This document shows, piece after piece, positions 25,734 through 33,740 of a stretch of DNA of 53,789 nt. Numbering within the stretch: position 1 is the stretch's first letter; each line of letters begins with the position of its first letter. The notes under the pieces are model-generated. The model saw only the letters and a list, made by a program, of their open reading frames with translations, was not told the DNA's origin and did no database searches. This DNA is from Lachnospiraceae bacterium (GTDB taxonomy: Bacteria > Bacillota > Clostridia > Lachnospirales > Lachnospiraceae), in NCBI GenBank assembly GCA_014804265.1, contig JAAVAC010000011.1, forward strand, positions 65,086 through 118,874, in the 5' to 3' direction. A program made the translations under genes and the position numbers.

Positions 25734-26429
25734 ATGTCAGATCAATTTTCAAGAACAGAGCTGCTTTTAGGAAAAGAAGCAATGGAAAAATTAAAACAAG
25801 CAAGGGTGGCAGTATTTGGAATCGGCGGAGTGGGTGGCTATACGGTAGAAGCCCTTGTCAGATCGGGAATCGGAACCTTTGACTTAATTGATAATGATCA
25901 GGTATGCCTTACCAATATAAACCGCCAGATTATTGCCACAAGGAAAACAATCGGACAATATAAGGTGGATGTGATGAAGGAGCGGATACTGGATATTAAT
26001 CCGGAAGCGGTAGTATATACCCATCGGTGCTTTTATCTTCCAGAGGAAAAAGAAAACTTTTGTTTTTCTGATTATTCTTATGTAGTGGATGCGGTGGATA
26101 CGGTAACGGCAAAGCTTGAGCTTGTGATGCAGGCTCAGGCAGCCGGTGTTCCTATTATCAGCTGCATGGGAGCCGGCAATAAATTAGATCCTACCATGTT
26201 TCAGGTGGAGGATATTTATAAGACAAGTATGTGCCCTTTAGCAAAGGTAATGCGCAAGGAGCTTCGGGCAAGAGGAGTAAAAAAGCTAAAGGTGGTCTAT
26301 TCAAAGGAGCCGGCAATGACACCTGCTTGCAATGGACAAAAACCGGTTCCCGGCAGCACGGCCTTTGTGCCTTCCGTGGCAGGCCTGATTATGGCAGGTG
26401 AAGTGGTGAAGGATCTTATAGAGGTATAA
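25734..26429 (+). CDS. tcdA: tRNA threonylcarbamoyladenosine dehydratase TcdA (E1-like)
   Basis: ATP-dependent dehydratase that converts t6A37 in ANN-decoding tRNAs to the cyclic form ct6A. The 231-residue protein is a ThiF/E1-like adenylating enzyme: nucleotide-binding GIGGVGGYTVEALVRSGIG at about 25-44, LIDNDQVCLTNINRQIIA, and VVDAVDTVTAKL, with CMGAGNKLDPT further on. The short length and the TcdA-type ending (VPSVAGLIMAGEVVKDL) distinguish it from MoeB and ThiF, and no molybdopterin or thiamine genes are near. It stands alone, with AAGGAGT before the ATG and a strong terminator after the stop. Confidence 0.9.
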   Translation: MSDQFSRTELLLGKEAMEKLKQARVAVFGIGGVGGYTVEALVRSGIGTFDLIDNDQVCLTNINRQIIATRKTIGQYKVDVMKERILDINPEAVVYTHRCFYLPEEKENFCFSDYSYVVDAVDTVTAKLELVMQAQAAGVPIISCMGAGNKLDPTMFQVEDIYKTSMCPLAKVMRKELRARGVKKLKVVYSKEPAMTPACNGQKPVPGSTAFVPSVAGLIMAGEVVKDLIEV

Positions 26430-26473
26430 AAATATCCCCGTAAGGCTTGGAATAAATCCTTACGGGGATATTT
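26430..26473. terminator. Bidirectional terminator between tcdA and hsp20
   Basis: A perfect 16-bp stem (26430-26445 with 26458-26473) and 12-base loop, with A- and T-rich flanks, placed between convergent genes. Confidence 0.9.
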
Positions 26474-26500
26474 CATAATTCTATGGGAAAAAATAACTGC

Positions 26501-26938
26501 TTATTGAATTGCGATATACTTTCTTTCTTCCACTTCCGGAACAGAGGCAGCCTTTGGAATCTGAAGATTCAGAATGCCATTTTCAAAGCTTGCCAGAATA
26601 TCCTCCTGCTTTACATGTTCTCCCACATAAAAGCTTCTCTGACATTTGCCTGTAAACCGTTCCTTATGAATGAATCTGCCGTTATCATCCTTAACGTCCT
26701 TTTCTTCATCGTGTTTCGCCTGAATATAAAGATAACCATCCTTTAGCTCGGCCTGAATGTCTTCTTTCTTATAGCCGGGCAATTCTAATGCCATTTTATA
26801 TTTGTCATCATATTCCTTTACATCTGTACTCATAAGACTGTTCATGCTGTTGTGTGGCATTCGGCCAAAGTTTCTGAAGGCATCCCGGAAAAAATCATCC
26901 ATAAAGTTATTTGAAAAGATACTTGGTGCTAACATCAT
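26501..26938 (-). CDS. Small heat-shock protein Hsp20 (alpha-crystallin family)
   Basis: ATP-independent holdase chaperone of 145 residues. ATG 26938 is chosen because AAGGAGGA lies five bases before it; the longer open frame has no site. The N-terminus (SIFSNNFMDDFFRDAF) is followed by the alpha-crystallin domain (about 40-135): YKMALELPGYKKEDI, LKDGYLYIQAKHDEE, ERFTGKCQRSFYVGE and the FENGILNLQIPK segment with the conserved G-x-L. A short tail ends the protein; it contains YIAI in place of a clean I-x-I motif. An HrcA/CIRCE-type operator overlaps its promoter, so it belongs to the class I heat-shock regulon in this organism. Confidence 0.95.
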   Translation of the reverse strand: MMLAPSIFSNNFMDDFFRDAFRNFGRMPHNSMNSLMSTDVKEYDDKYKMALELPGYKKEDIQAELKDGYLYIQAKHDEEKDVKDDNGRFIHKERFTGKCQRSFYVGEHVKQEDILASFENGILNLQIPKAASVPEVEERKYIAIQ

Positions 26939-27008
26939 ATTCTTCCTCCTTATTGATGGCTGCCGGCAACTGGTGCCGGTAGCAATTGGTGTTTTAAATG
27001 TTATATAT

Positions 27009-27039
27009 ATTATATAACACATATTGTTAGCAGAGTCAA
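27009..27039 (-). promoter_or_regulatory. hsp20 promoter
   Basis: On the minus strand TTGACT (27039-27034) precedes TATATA at 17 bases (27016-27011), or TATAAT at 19 bases (27014-27009). The -35 box lies inside the CIRCE-like element. Confidence 0.65.
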
Positions 27040-27053
27040 GAGGTGAGTGCTAA
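27027..27053. promoter_or_regulatory. CIRCE-like HrcA operator of hsp20
   Basis: TTAGCAGAG (27027-27035), nine bases, GAGTGCTAA (27045-27053). CIRCE consensus is TTAGCACTC-N9-GAGTGCTAA: the right half is perfect and the left half matches at six of nine positions, with the exact nine-base spacing. Confidence 0.75.
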
Positions 27054-27263
27054 TTTTTTTAAAACAATTTTCCAATATTCATGTAACCCATTTTCTGTCA
27101 GTCTGATACTATAGAGCGCTGACATCAGGTCTGCTGTTTTGCTGAAATTTTAATAGATAAGTTCTGAATGTCCGGACTTGAATTACGAAGGAACTCATGA
27201 TAAAATGTAAAAAATGTGTCGTATAATGGTACAAAATTGTAAGAAAAGAAGTGAGGGGCAAAA

Positions 27264-27761
27264 ATGGCAGTAAAAGAAAAGGTTTGGAATTTTCAAGTAC
27301 AAGGCATTCCCTACAGAATCGAATTGAAAAAGAATCAGGTATCGGTAAATGGCGCTGAGCCTGTAAAACTGAATAAGCTTACAAGAAAATCAAATTTTAT
27401 TGAAACAAATCATTTCATAATGATTGAAGGAAAAGAGGCAGTACTACATATCAGACAGTTTGGCGCTCCGGTTCTGAGCTATGATGGCAGGGATTGTGCT
27501 ACGGGAGAAGAGTATATTCCTGTAAAAATGCCTGGCTGGACATGGGTTTTTATTGTCCTTCATGCGATAGATTTCTTTTTCCTAATCGGCGGAGCAGTCG
27601 GTGGAATGGTTCAGGTATTAATTATCGCAGCGATGGCATCAGTAGCTTCAGATACGAAAATGTCAACAGGAGTGCGGGTGCTGGCATGCATAGGAATTTG
27701 GTTAGTGTCAACAGTTGTGCAGTTTATCCTGGCATGTGGGATTGTTTTACTGCTGCATTGA
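27264..27761 (+). CDS. Hypothetical membrane protein
   Basis: 165 residues, not recognised. The N-terminal half (about 1-92) is soluble and beta-rich, with alternating short strands (WNFQVQGIPYRIELKKNQVS). The C-terminal half has two or three hydrophobic helices (WTWVFIVLHAIDFFFLIGG; VQVLIIAAMASVAS; RVLACIGIWLVSTVVQFIL). A GTGAGGGG site precedes the ATG, and a TATAAT box lies at about 27222-27227. It converges with hsdS, ten bases away, with no clear terminator between them. Confidence 0.6.
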   Translation: MAVKEKVWNFQVQGIPYRIELKKNQVSVNGAEPVKLNKLTRKSNFIETNHFIMIEGKEAVLHIRQFGAPVLSYDGRDCATGEEYIPVKMPGWTWVFIVLHAIDFFFLIGGAVGGMVQVLIIAAMASVASDTKMSTGVRVLACIGIWLVSTVVQFILACGIVLLLH

Positions 27762-27771
27762 TGTTTTGATT

Positions 27772-28944
27772 TTATAAACTTTCCACTAATCGGATATGAC
27801 CTGTTAAAAGTTCCTGCATCATGCCTTGTTTCATTTGTTGATATTTATCAAGTTTCTTTTCTAACTGCTGGATTTCATTGTCCATATCCGAAAGAACCTG
27901 GGCAATAGCCTTTTGCTCCTTTATATCTGGTCGCAGGAAAATGAATTTCTTTATACTTTCTGCGGAAAGATTGGGCTGGGAACTTCCATTATTTTCCTCC
28001 AATATCATTCTTTTAAAATTGGAAAATCCCAATATTTGAAAAAGATATTGAATCAAAAGATACTTTTCATTGCTGCGCAGTATAGCCAGCGACGATGCAG
28101 GCGCTCCACCATCAAAGTCACAAAGTGCATATTTTCCTAATGAACCTCTTAGACATATCAATATATCTCCTTTTTTAATTTTTGCTCCTCCGATAACTTC
28201 ATATTTTTGTTCTGATATGTAATTCATATAAGAAAAATCAACCGTTCCTTTATGCAAATGTCCTGCATTGATAAATGGGATTCCTGTTTTTACGAATTCA
28301 CTGTCAGTTGGATAATGAATTCCCCGATCTCCATTTAATACAAGACAAATATCACTTAAAACAGATTCCTGCCAGTTTCCACTAAATCCCGGCAAACGTC
28401 TCTTTCCTGTAAGCAATTCCTGCATTACACCCTGCTTGATAGCCTTCTTTTTAGCAATCAATTTCTGCAAAGCAATAATCAAATGATCTACATCTGAAAG
28501 AATTTTAGCAATGGAAGCCTGTTCCTTTGTACTGGGAATAGGAATCTGCATTTTTTGGATCATATCATGCCTTACAGAATCAACAGAAGACTTGGCTGTA
28601 TATTTTTCGACTTCCTTTAAGAAGTTCATTTTAAAATAATAGTACAAATATCTGCCGATTACCTTATCAAATTCTGACAGCACATATACTCTTTGGTGTA
28701 CATCAAATTTTCCATTGTAATAATGAAAAACTTTACCCGTTCCAACTCCATCTCCTGCAGTTAATACTGCTTCACAATCATAGCTGTAGGTATCGATATG
28801 CTCAACCTTTTGTGAGCGTACAAAAAAAGGATATTTTCCGTTATCTTTTTTATCTTCTGTATTTCTGCTTCCAGTTTCAATTCTGACACAGTGACCAAGA
28901 ATATCCACTTCCCAATCTATTGGAAACCTGTTTTTATCTACCAT
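27772..28944 (-). CDS. hsdS: Type I restriction-modification specificity subunit HsdS
   Basis: DNA-recognition subunit of 390 residues. Two target-recognition domains (about 1-145 and 190-335), each recognising half of a bipartite site, are separated and followed by conserved helical regions. The two helical repeats are easy to see: KQGVMQELLTGKRRL near 170 and KQGMMQELLTGHIRL near the C-terminus, each preceded by KEQ(A/K)(S/A)IA(K/Q)(I/V)LSD. The start codon overlaps the end of hsdM by seven bases, so the two are coupled. No inverted partial hsdS copies or recombinase are present, so phase-variable shuffling is not suggested. Confidence 0.94.
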   Translation of the reverse strand: MVDKNRFPIDWEVDILGHCVRIETGSRNTEDKKDNGKYPFFVRSQKVEHIDTYSYDCEAVLTAGDGVGTGKVFHYYNGKFDVHQRVYVLSEFDKVIGRYLYYYFKMNFLKEVEKYTAKSSVDSVRHDMIQKMQIPIPSTKEQASIAKILSDVDHLIIALQKLIAKKKAIKQGVMQELLTGKRRLPGFSGNWQESVLSDICLVLNGDRGIHYPTDSEFVKTGIPFINAGHLHKGTVDFSYMNYISEQKYEVIGGAKIKKGDILICLRGSLGKYALCDFDGGAPASSLAILRSNEKYLLIQYLFQILGFSNFKRMILEENNGSSQPNLSAESIKKFIFLRPDIKEQKAIAQVLSDMDNEIQQLEKKLDKYQQMKQGMMQELLTGHIRLVESL

Positions 28945-31385
28945 ACAAATCCCATCCTTTCTAAATGAGATTTTACCTTTGCCTCATATTCAGTTACTCC
29001 ATCCTGGCATTCCTTCAAAGTATATTCATACCTTTCCACTAACTCTGTCACACGGTTTGAAAGCCGATGAGAAACTGCAGAATAAATCGCATCAATGCCA
29101 TTGTAGATGGAAGCAAACCATTTTTCTTCAACCAGCAAATGCTTGATTTCCTTAACTGTTAATTGAGGATATTTCTTTTCCAGTACGGTATCTAAATCTG
29201 CTTCTGCCTGCCTGATGGCTTTTTTATAGTCTGTTTCCGCATCCAATAGCTTCATATATTCCTGTAGCATGTTCAGTTCCTCTTTTGCAGACAAATCCTC
29301 TCTGATTGCTTTTGTTCGTGCAATAATCGTTGGCTTTTTCCAATCATCTAATTGTGAGAATACTCCATCCTCATCACTGTTTTCTTCTATCATCTTTGCC
29401 AGACTGACAGTTACTTCTTTCAATTGCTCCCGCAAAATCTCCAATGCTTTCACTTCTTCCCCCAAATATTGTGAAGCAAGTAATGTCTTGGGAATTATTT
29501 TCCCTTCAAATCCTTTGACCTTATCTGTTTTCACTTCAATAGTCTGTCCGTTTTCCTTTTTCTTTTTTGTCACATAATCATATGAAATCTCCCGCCCTGT
29601 TTCATATCCATCATAACATATGGCATATATATCATCCTGCATGGTTTCTTCCCAATATTCCATAAGCACCTGGTAAACGTCATATTTGTCCAATAACGGA
29701 ACACCAGAAAAACTGTGTAGTAGTTTCTCTGATATTTGTTCAATCAACATTTTCGGCGACTGATTATTTGTCAGATTCATCAAAACAGGTGCCACTTCAT
29801 TTTTCCATTTTAAATACATTTTATCCACCAAAGCTGCATGCTGGATAAATTCTTCATGGGATATAATTGTATTCACTACCTGTTCTTTCTTTACTACCGA
29901 ACCATAATATCCTTCCCTCAAGGGCTGAAATAAAGCAGATTTTAAATTCGGGTATACATTCCAGTAATCCTCCATACTATCAACATCAACGGTTGGGATG
30001 CCTCCGTTGAGATGTGCATTGATATCCTGTAGATCTTCCGGTTCGCTGCTATCAATATAACGTGGAATATTCAGATTGTACTCATTGGTAACTTTTATTT
30101 CTTCATTGGAGACAAAGCGGGCATATTTAGGATTTGCTTCATCCATGTTAAGAAAGGTAGTCACAATCTTATGAATGTCCTGTTCCCTCAAACGATTTTT
30201 ATTTCCGTCTTTGATAAATTCTTTGCTGGCATCCATCATAAAAATGCCCTTGCGATTTATGGCATCCTCCTTATCGATTACAATAATACACGCAGGTATG
30301 CCTGTACCATAGAACAAGTTTGCCGGCAGTCCAATGATTCCCTTAATATAGCCGTTCTCAATAATCTTCTTGCGGATATCCGCTTCCGCATTTCCTCTAA
30401 ATAACACTCCATGAGGTAGAATAATAGCTGCCTTTCCTGTGGATTTTAAGGATTTCAACACATGAAGCAGCCATGCATAATCACCGTTTTTCTCTGGAGG
30501 CACTCCAAAATCAGTTTCCGTATATCTTCCATAAGTATCCGGAATCATAATGCCATCCATCCACGATTTATCTGAAAACGGCGGATTCACAACAATATAA
30601 TCAAAAGTCTTTAACAACTCAGCATTATTTTCATCTTTATATTTGGGGGAAGAAATGGTACTGCCCTTTGCAATCTCACCTGCCCCTTTATTATGTAAAG
30701 CCAGATTCATACGTGCCAGACCCGCTGTCACATTATCTTTTTCCTGTCCAAATATAGTAATATCACAAGATGCTTCATCTGCCGCACGTATGAGCAGAGA
30801 ACCTGATCCACAAGCCGGATCGTATACCGTCATACTGGAATCGGCTGCACTGCTGATTCCAATCACTTTCGCCATAATCCGTGAAACCTCTCCGGGAGTA
30901 TAAAACTGCCCTTTGCTTTTACCGGAATCCTGAGCAAATTTTCTCATTAAGAACTCATAAGCATCGCCTAAAATATCATCGCCTCCGGCACGATTATTGG
31001 TAAAATCCAATTCCGGCTTCTGAAAAATCTCAACAAGTCCGGAAAGCTTATCCACTGCCTCTTTATCGCTCCCAAGTTCTTCACTGTTAAAATCGGCAAT
31101 ATCAATAATACCCTTCAGTTCATTTTCCTCTGCCAATTTACCGATTACAATATTGATACCTTCCCCGATATTCTTTTTATACTTTAATTCCACAATATCA
31201 TCAAAACTACCGCCTTCTGGCACTTCAATATCCCAATTATCACTGCTCTTATAACGGTCTGAAACATACTTTACAAATAGCAGGGTTAAAATATAATCTT
31301 TATATCGCGCCGGTTCTACGCCGCCACGTAATTTATCGCATGCCGCCCATATTTGCCCATATATCTCGCTTTTCTTTATTGCCAT
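28938..31385 (-). CDS. hsdM: Type I restriction-modification methyltransferase subunit HsdM
   Basis: N6-adenine methyltransferase subunit, 815 residues from ATG 31385 (chosen for the GAGGAAAG site before it; an in-frame ATG 36 bases upstream lacks one). The helical N-terminal domain (IYGQIWAACDKLRGG) is followed by the SAM-binding motif DPACGSGSLL (about 189) and catalytic NPPF in VVNPPFSDKSW (about 266). The protein then continues for about 300 residues beyond the usual ~500-residue HsdM; the extension is helical and charged and resembles that of other long Clostridial HsdM proteins. It is in an operon with hsdS. No hsdR lies on either side, so the pair may act as a methylase only, or with a distant HsdR. 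Confidence 0.93.
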   Translation of the reverse strand: MAIKKSEIYGQIWAACDKLRGGVEPARYKDYILTLLFVKYVSDRYKSSDNWDIEVPEGGSFDDIVELKYKKNIGEGINIVIGKLAEENELKGIIDIADFNSEELGSDKEAVDKLSGLVEIFQKPELDFTNNRAGGDDILGDAYEFLMRKFAQDSGKSKGQFYTPGEVSRIMAKVIGISSAADSSMTVYDPACGSGSLLIRAADEASCDITIFGQEKDNVTAGLARMNLALHNKGAGEIAKGSTISSPKYKDENNAELLKTFDYIVVNPPFSDKSWMDGIMIPDTYGRYTETDFGVPPEKNGDYAWLLHVLKSLKSTGKAAIILPHGVLFRGNAEADIRKKIIENGYIKGIIGLPANLFYGTGIPACIIVIDKEDAINRKGIFMMDASKEFIKDGNKNRLREQDIHKIVTTFLNMDEANPKYARFVSNEEIKVTNEYNLNIPRYIDSSEPEDLQDINAHLNGGIPTVDVDSMEDYWNVYPNLKSALFQPLREGYYGSVVKKEQVVNTIISHEEFIQHAALVDKMYLKWKNEVAPVLMNLTNNQSPKMLIEQISEKLLHSFSGVPLLDKYDVYQVLMEYWEETMQDDIYAICYDGYETGREISYDYVTKKKKENGQTIEVKTDKVKGFEGKIIPKTLLASQYLGEEVKALEILREQLKEVTVSLAKMIEENSDEDGVFSQLDDWKKPTIIARTKAIREDLSAKEELNMLQEYMKLLDAETDYKKAIRQAEADLDTVLEKKYPQLTVKEIKHLLVEEKWFASIYNGIDAIYSAVSHRLSNRVTELVERYEYTLKECQDGVTEYEAKVKSHLERMGFVW

Positions 31386-31683
31386 AAAACTTTCCTCTTT
31401 TAATCTCTTTGTAATTTTCACTTTTGCAGTAGTGTTGAATCATTAGTTTAATTAAATAGCTGATTTCGAATTTATAATATCTTCTCAACATATAACAGTA
31501 TAGCATATGAGATATGTATAAACAATTATTGTTTATAAGTTTAAGCTAATCAAAACTTTTATTCTTATGCCAGTTTCTATGCCAAATTTTCAAGGATTTT
31601 ATCAAATACTCAATTTTATTGCAATATTTGACGAAATATGATAATATATACCCATGGGACAATCGTGTTGCAGGGTGTGTTGA
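31386..31683. other. Divergent AT-rich intergenic region between hsdM and the holin-like toxin
   Basis: No gene is seen. On the plus strand a TTGACG (31628-31633) and a TATGATAAT stretch (31637-31645) are too close to each other to pair, so the toxin's -10 is likely the latter with a poor -35. On the minus strand an AT-rich TATTATAAA stretch near 31480 could serve hsdM. Confidence 0.3.
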
Positions 31684-31705
31684 CCTCATTCTTGATAGAA
31701 TGGGG
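31684..31705 (+). promoter_or_regulatory. Shine-Dalgarno-masking hairpin of the holin-like toxin
   Basis: CCTCATTCT (31684-31692) pairs with AGAATGGGG (31697-31705), with a 4-base loop and one G-T wobble. The 3' arm contains most of the GGGGGTGAT ribosome site, so translation would be damped until the hairpin opens, a common trait of type I toxin mRNAs. Confidence 0.6.
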
Positions 31706-31713
31706 GTGATGCT

Positions 31714-31815
31714 ATGAAAAATCAGAATAACAATCATTTTGATTTTAAGGATTTGTTGACTTTTGGCATATTCCTTTTGGCATTACTTACATTCGTGTTT
31801 ACGTTTTGTAAGTAG
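31714..31815 (+). CDS. Holin-like small hydrophobic peptide, candidate type I toxin
   Basis: A 33-codon ORF with a strong ribosome site (GGGGGTGAT) eight bases before the ATG. The product has a polar start (MKNQNNNHFDFKDLL), one membrane helix (TFGIFLLALLTFVFTF) and a short CK tail, the pattern of the 'putative holin-like toxin' peptides common in Lachnospiraceae. The ribosome site is masked by a hairpin, and a predicted antisense RNA converges from the other strand sharing a bidirectional terminator, as in Fst/TxpA-type modules. Toxicity is inferred from family and layout, not shown. Confidence 0.68.
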   Translation: MKNQNNNHFDFKDLLTFGIFLLALLTFVFTFCK

Positions 31816-31822
31816 CTATACA

Positions 31823-31870
31823 TAGAAAAACCACCCTAAAACTTTGACAGGTAGCAGGGTGGAATTTCTA
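31823..31870. terminator. Shared bidirectional terminator of toxin mRNA and antisense RNA
   Basis: A stem of seven perfect pairs CCACCCT/AGGGTGG (31831-31837 with 31856-31862), then a 2x2 A-A internal loop, then TAGAAA/TTTCTA (31823-31828 with 31865-31870). The minus strand has a strong TTTTTCT tail, the plus strand a weaker TTTCTATCTT tail. Confidence 0.75.
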
Positions 31871-31917
31871 TCTTACTTTTATCTGGTCAACCCCTTGTGG
31901 GCGGTTGTCCCTTTGAT
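31823..31917 (-). ncRNA. Predicted antisense antitoxin RNA
   Basis: A transcript of about 95 bases inferred from a well-formed minus-strand promoter (31924-31952) and the shared terminator. It would begin with a short hairpin (CAACC.../...GGTTG around 31889-31908) and be complementary to the 3' part of the toxin mRNA after its stop codon. No coding potential is seen. Ends are predicted only. Confidence 0.5.
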
Positions 31918-31923
31918 GTCTTT

Positions 31924-31952
31924 AATATAGCATATTGATCTGTTTCTTGCAA
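31924..31952 (-). promoter_or_regulatory. Promoter of the antisense RNA
   Basis: On the minus strand TTGCAA (31952-31947), 17 bases, TATATT (31929-31924). Confidence 0.65.
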
Positions 31953-31964
31953 CCGGAAATTTTA

Positions 31965-32039
31965 CTATGACAGCCTTCTGTATTCCCTGGGAGTCTTCCC
32001 GAATTTTTCCTTAAAAGCCCGAATAAAATAGGAATGGTT
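31965..32039 (-). pseudogene. AraC-family regulator 3' remnant
   Basis: The last 24 codons of an AraC-type helix-turn-helix (NHSYFIRAFKEKFGKTPREY followed by RRLS and a stop). A stop codon lies a few codons upstream in the same frame and nothing of the N-terminal part remains. Only the second helix-turn-helix recognition region survives, next to a MATE gene. Confidence 0.75.
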
Positions 32040-32121
32040 ATTTTTTAGCTATATTATACTAGAAAAATGCGCCGGAGTATAGTATTATACCATATAATCA
32101 AATGAAAAAGAGTGATATGGT

Positions 32122-33471
32122 ATGGAAGAGAAAAAGACGCTGTTTGATTTGTCCTGGCCTATATTTTTAGAAAGTGTGCTGTTTTCCCTAATGGGAAGTG
32201 CGGATGTGCTTATGCTGTCCGGCTATTCGGATCATGCGGTAGGTGCGGTAGGTGTAGTAAACCAGATTTTGTTTTCCTTTCTTGTAATTGCAAGAGTGAT
32301 TACGGCAGGAAGCGGCATTTTATGTGCCCAGTATATTGGTGCGGATAAAGAGGAAAAGGACATGAAGTCCCTTATCTTTACCGGAATTTTTGTAAATGGA
32401 ATTTTAGGATGCTGTTTTAGCATTTTTCTCGTGCTGGGTTACCCTCTGCTGTTTCAAATGATGGGAATCGATCCGGTCATGTACGAATATGCCCGGGAAT
32501 ACATGCTGATTATTGGAGGTTCTTTATTTATTCAGTTTATCAGCATGACAGTTTCTTCTTTTCTGCGGTCTTATGGAAAGACAAGAGAAACGATGCTCAT
32601 TTCGGTTTTTGCCAATTTGTGCAATATCCTGCTCAATTACATACTTATTTATGGTAAACTGGGGCTTCCTTCTCTTGGAGTATCTGGTGCTGCAATTGCA
32701 ACTGCTTTCTGCAACCTGCTGGGCTGTGTGATTTTCATGATTTTCCTGGGACGAAAAATCATGCCAGGTTTTTATAAAGGAACTGTATGGGAAGAAAATA
32801 AGGCGGTGTTGAAAGTGATCCTGCAATACGGCATGCCGGCAGCAGGGGAGCAATTTTCCTATACTATGGCAAAGCTGTGCATTATGGCAATCATAACAAG
32901 AATCGGAGTGACGGCGGTAACTACTTATTCCTATCTGAATACAATCGTCAGCTTCGTATATCTGTTTGCCTTGGCGGTAGGACAGGGAAGCGGGATTCTG
33001 ATTGGGTGGAAAATAGGTGGAGAAGAAAGGGAGAAGGCCTATAAGATTGGTATCTTCTCCACAAAAATTTCTCTCCTTATAAGCATGCTGATTACGTTGG
33101 GGCTTTTTTTCCTGCGCAGGCAGTTGATGGGAATTTTTACAAAGGATACGGAAATCATTGCGCTTGGTGTGCTTGTGCTTGGCAGTGAGTTTTTATTGGA
33201 AGCGGGGAGAAGCGTCAATCTGGTTTTGGTAAATGATTTAAGGGCAATGGGAGATGTGAACTTTCCTTTATATATCGGATTATTTTCCATGTGGTTCTTT
33301 GCGGTAGGCTTTAGTTTTCTGTTAGGAATTTCCCTTGATACGGGGCTTTTGGGCGTTTGGATCGCCTTGGGGCTTGATGAAGTCTTTCGGGCGGCCGGCA
33401 TGGTGGTCAGATGGCGGAGGAATTTCCAGATGACAGATAAATTAGAGGAAGAGCAGATTGGTGAGAACTGA
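32122..33471 (+). CDS. MATE family efflux transporter
   Basis: Multidrug/toxin extrusion antiporter of 449 residues with twelve hydrophobic segments in two six-helix halves. Typical signatures are present: LSWPIFLESVLFSLMGSADV at the N-terminus, AITAFGNLLG-like AIATAFCNLLGCVIF in the first half, GMPAAGEQFSYTMAKL at the start of the second half, and VGQGSGILIGWKIGG. It probably exports cationic compounds in exchange for sodium or protons. It is a single gene whose likely former regulator, an AraC protein, survives only as a 3' scrap just upstream on the opposite strand. Substrate unknown. Confidence 0.92.
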   Translation: MEEKKTLFDLSWPIFLESVLFSLMGSADVLMLSGYSDHAVGAVGVVNQILFSFLVIARVITAGSGILCAQYIGADKEEKDMKSLIFTGIFVNGILGCCFSIFLVLGYPLLFQMMGIDPVMYEYAREYMLIIGGSLFIQFISMTVSSFLRSYGKTRETMLISVFANLCNILLNYILIYGKLGLPSLGVSGAAIATAFCNLLGCVIFMIFLGRKIMPGFYKGTVWEENKAVLKVILQYGMPAAGEQFSYTMAKLCIMAIITRIGVTAVTTYSYLNTIVSFVYLFALAVGQGSGILIGWKIGGEEREKAYKIGIFSTKISLLISMLITLGLFFLRRQLMGIFTKDTEIIALGVLVLGSEFLLEAGRSVNLVLVNDLRAMGDVNFPLYIGLFSMWFFAVGFSFLLGISLDTGLLGVWIALGLDEVFRAAGMVVRWRRNFQMTDKLEEEQIGEN

Positions 33472-33593
33472 TTTTATTTGGCATATTTGATGTAAAAGAA
33501 ATAAGAAGCGTATCACTGGACCATGTGAATATTTATGAAGATGATTGATAGCATGGAAAAAACTTTTCATCAGTAAAATAACGGAAAAAGACA

Positions 33594-33639
33594 AAAGCAG
33601 AAGCTAATAAGCCGCAAATGGCTTATTAGTTTCTGCTTT
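33594..33639. terminator. Bidirectional terminator after the MATE gene
   Basis: AAAGCAGAA and GCTAATAAGCC (33594-33613) pair with GGCTTATTAG and TTTCTGCTTT (33619-33639), interrupted by one bulge, with a short GCAAAT loop and T-rich end. It separates the MATE gene from the convergent XRE regulator. The 270-base gap around it holds no gene. Confidence 0.75.
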
Positions 33640-33740
33640 CTTGTTTTACGAAAAGGCAGCCTCCACGAAAAACAGATATCCGGCCGGTTACCAGCCGAAA
33701 AGGAATATAAATAGATATGATAAATAGAAAGAATAAGCTC

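Noticed and set aside
26483-27017. Plus-strand open frames opposite hsp20
   Set aside because: Antisense shadows; the minus frame has the complete alpha-crystallin domain, ribosome site and CIRCE.
31546-31737. Minus-strand open frame of 63 codons overlapping the holin-like toxin gene
   Set aside because: No ribosome site or family likeness; the plus-strand 33-codon ORF has both.
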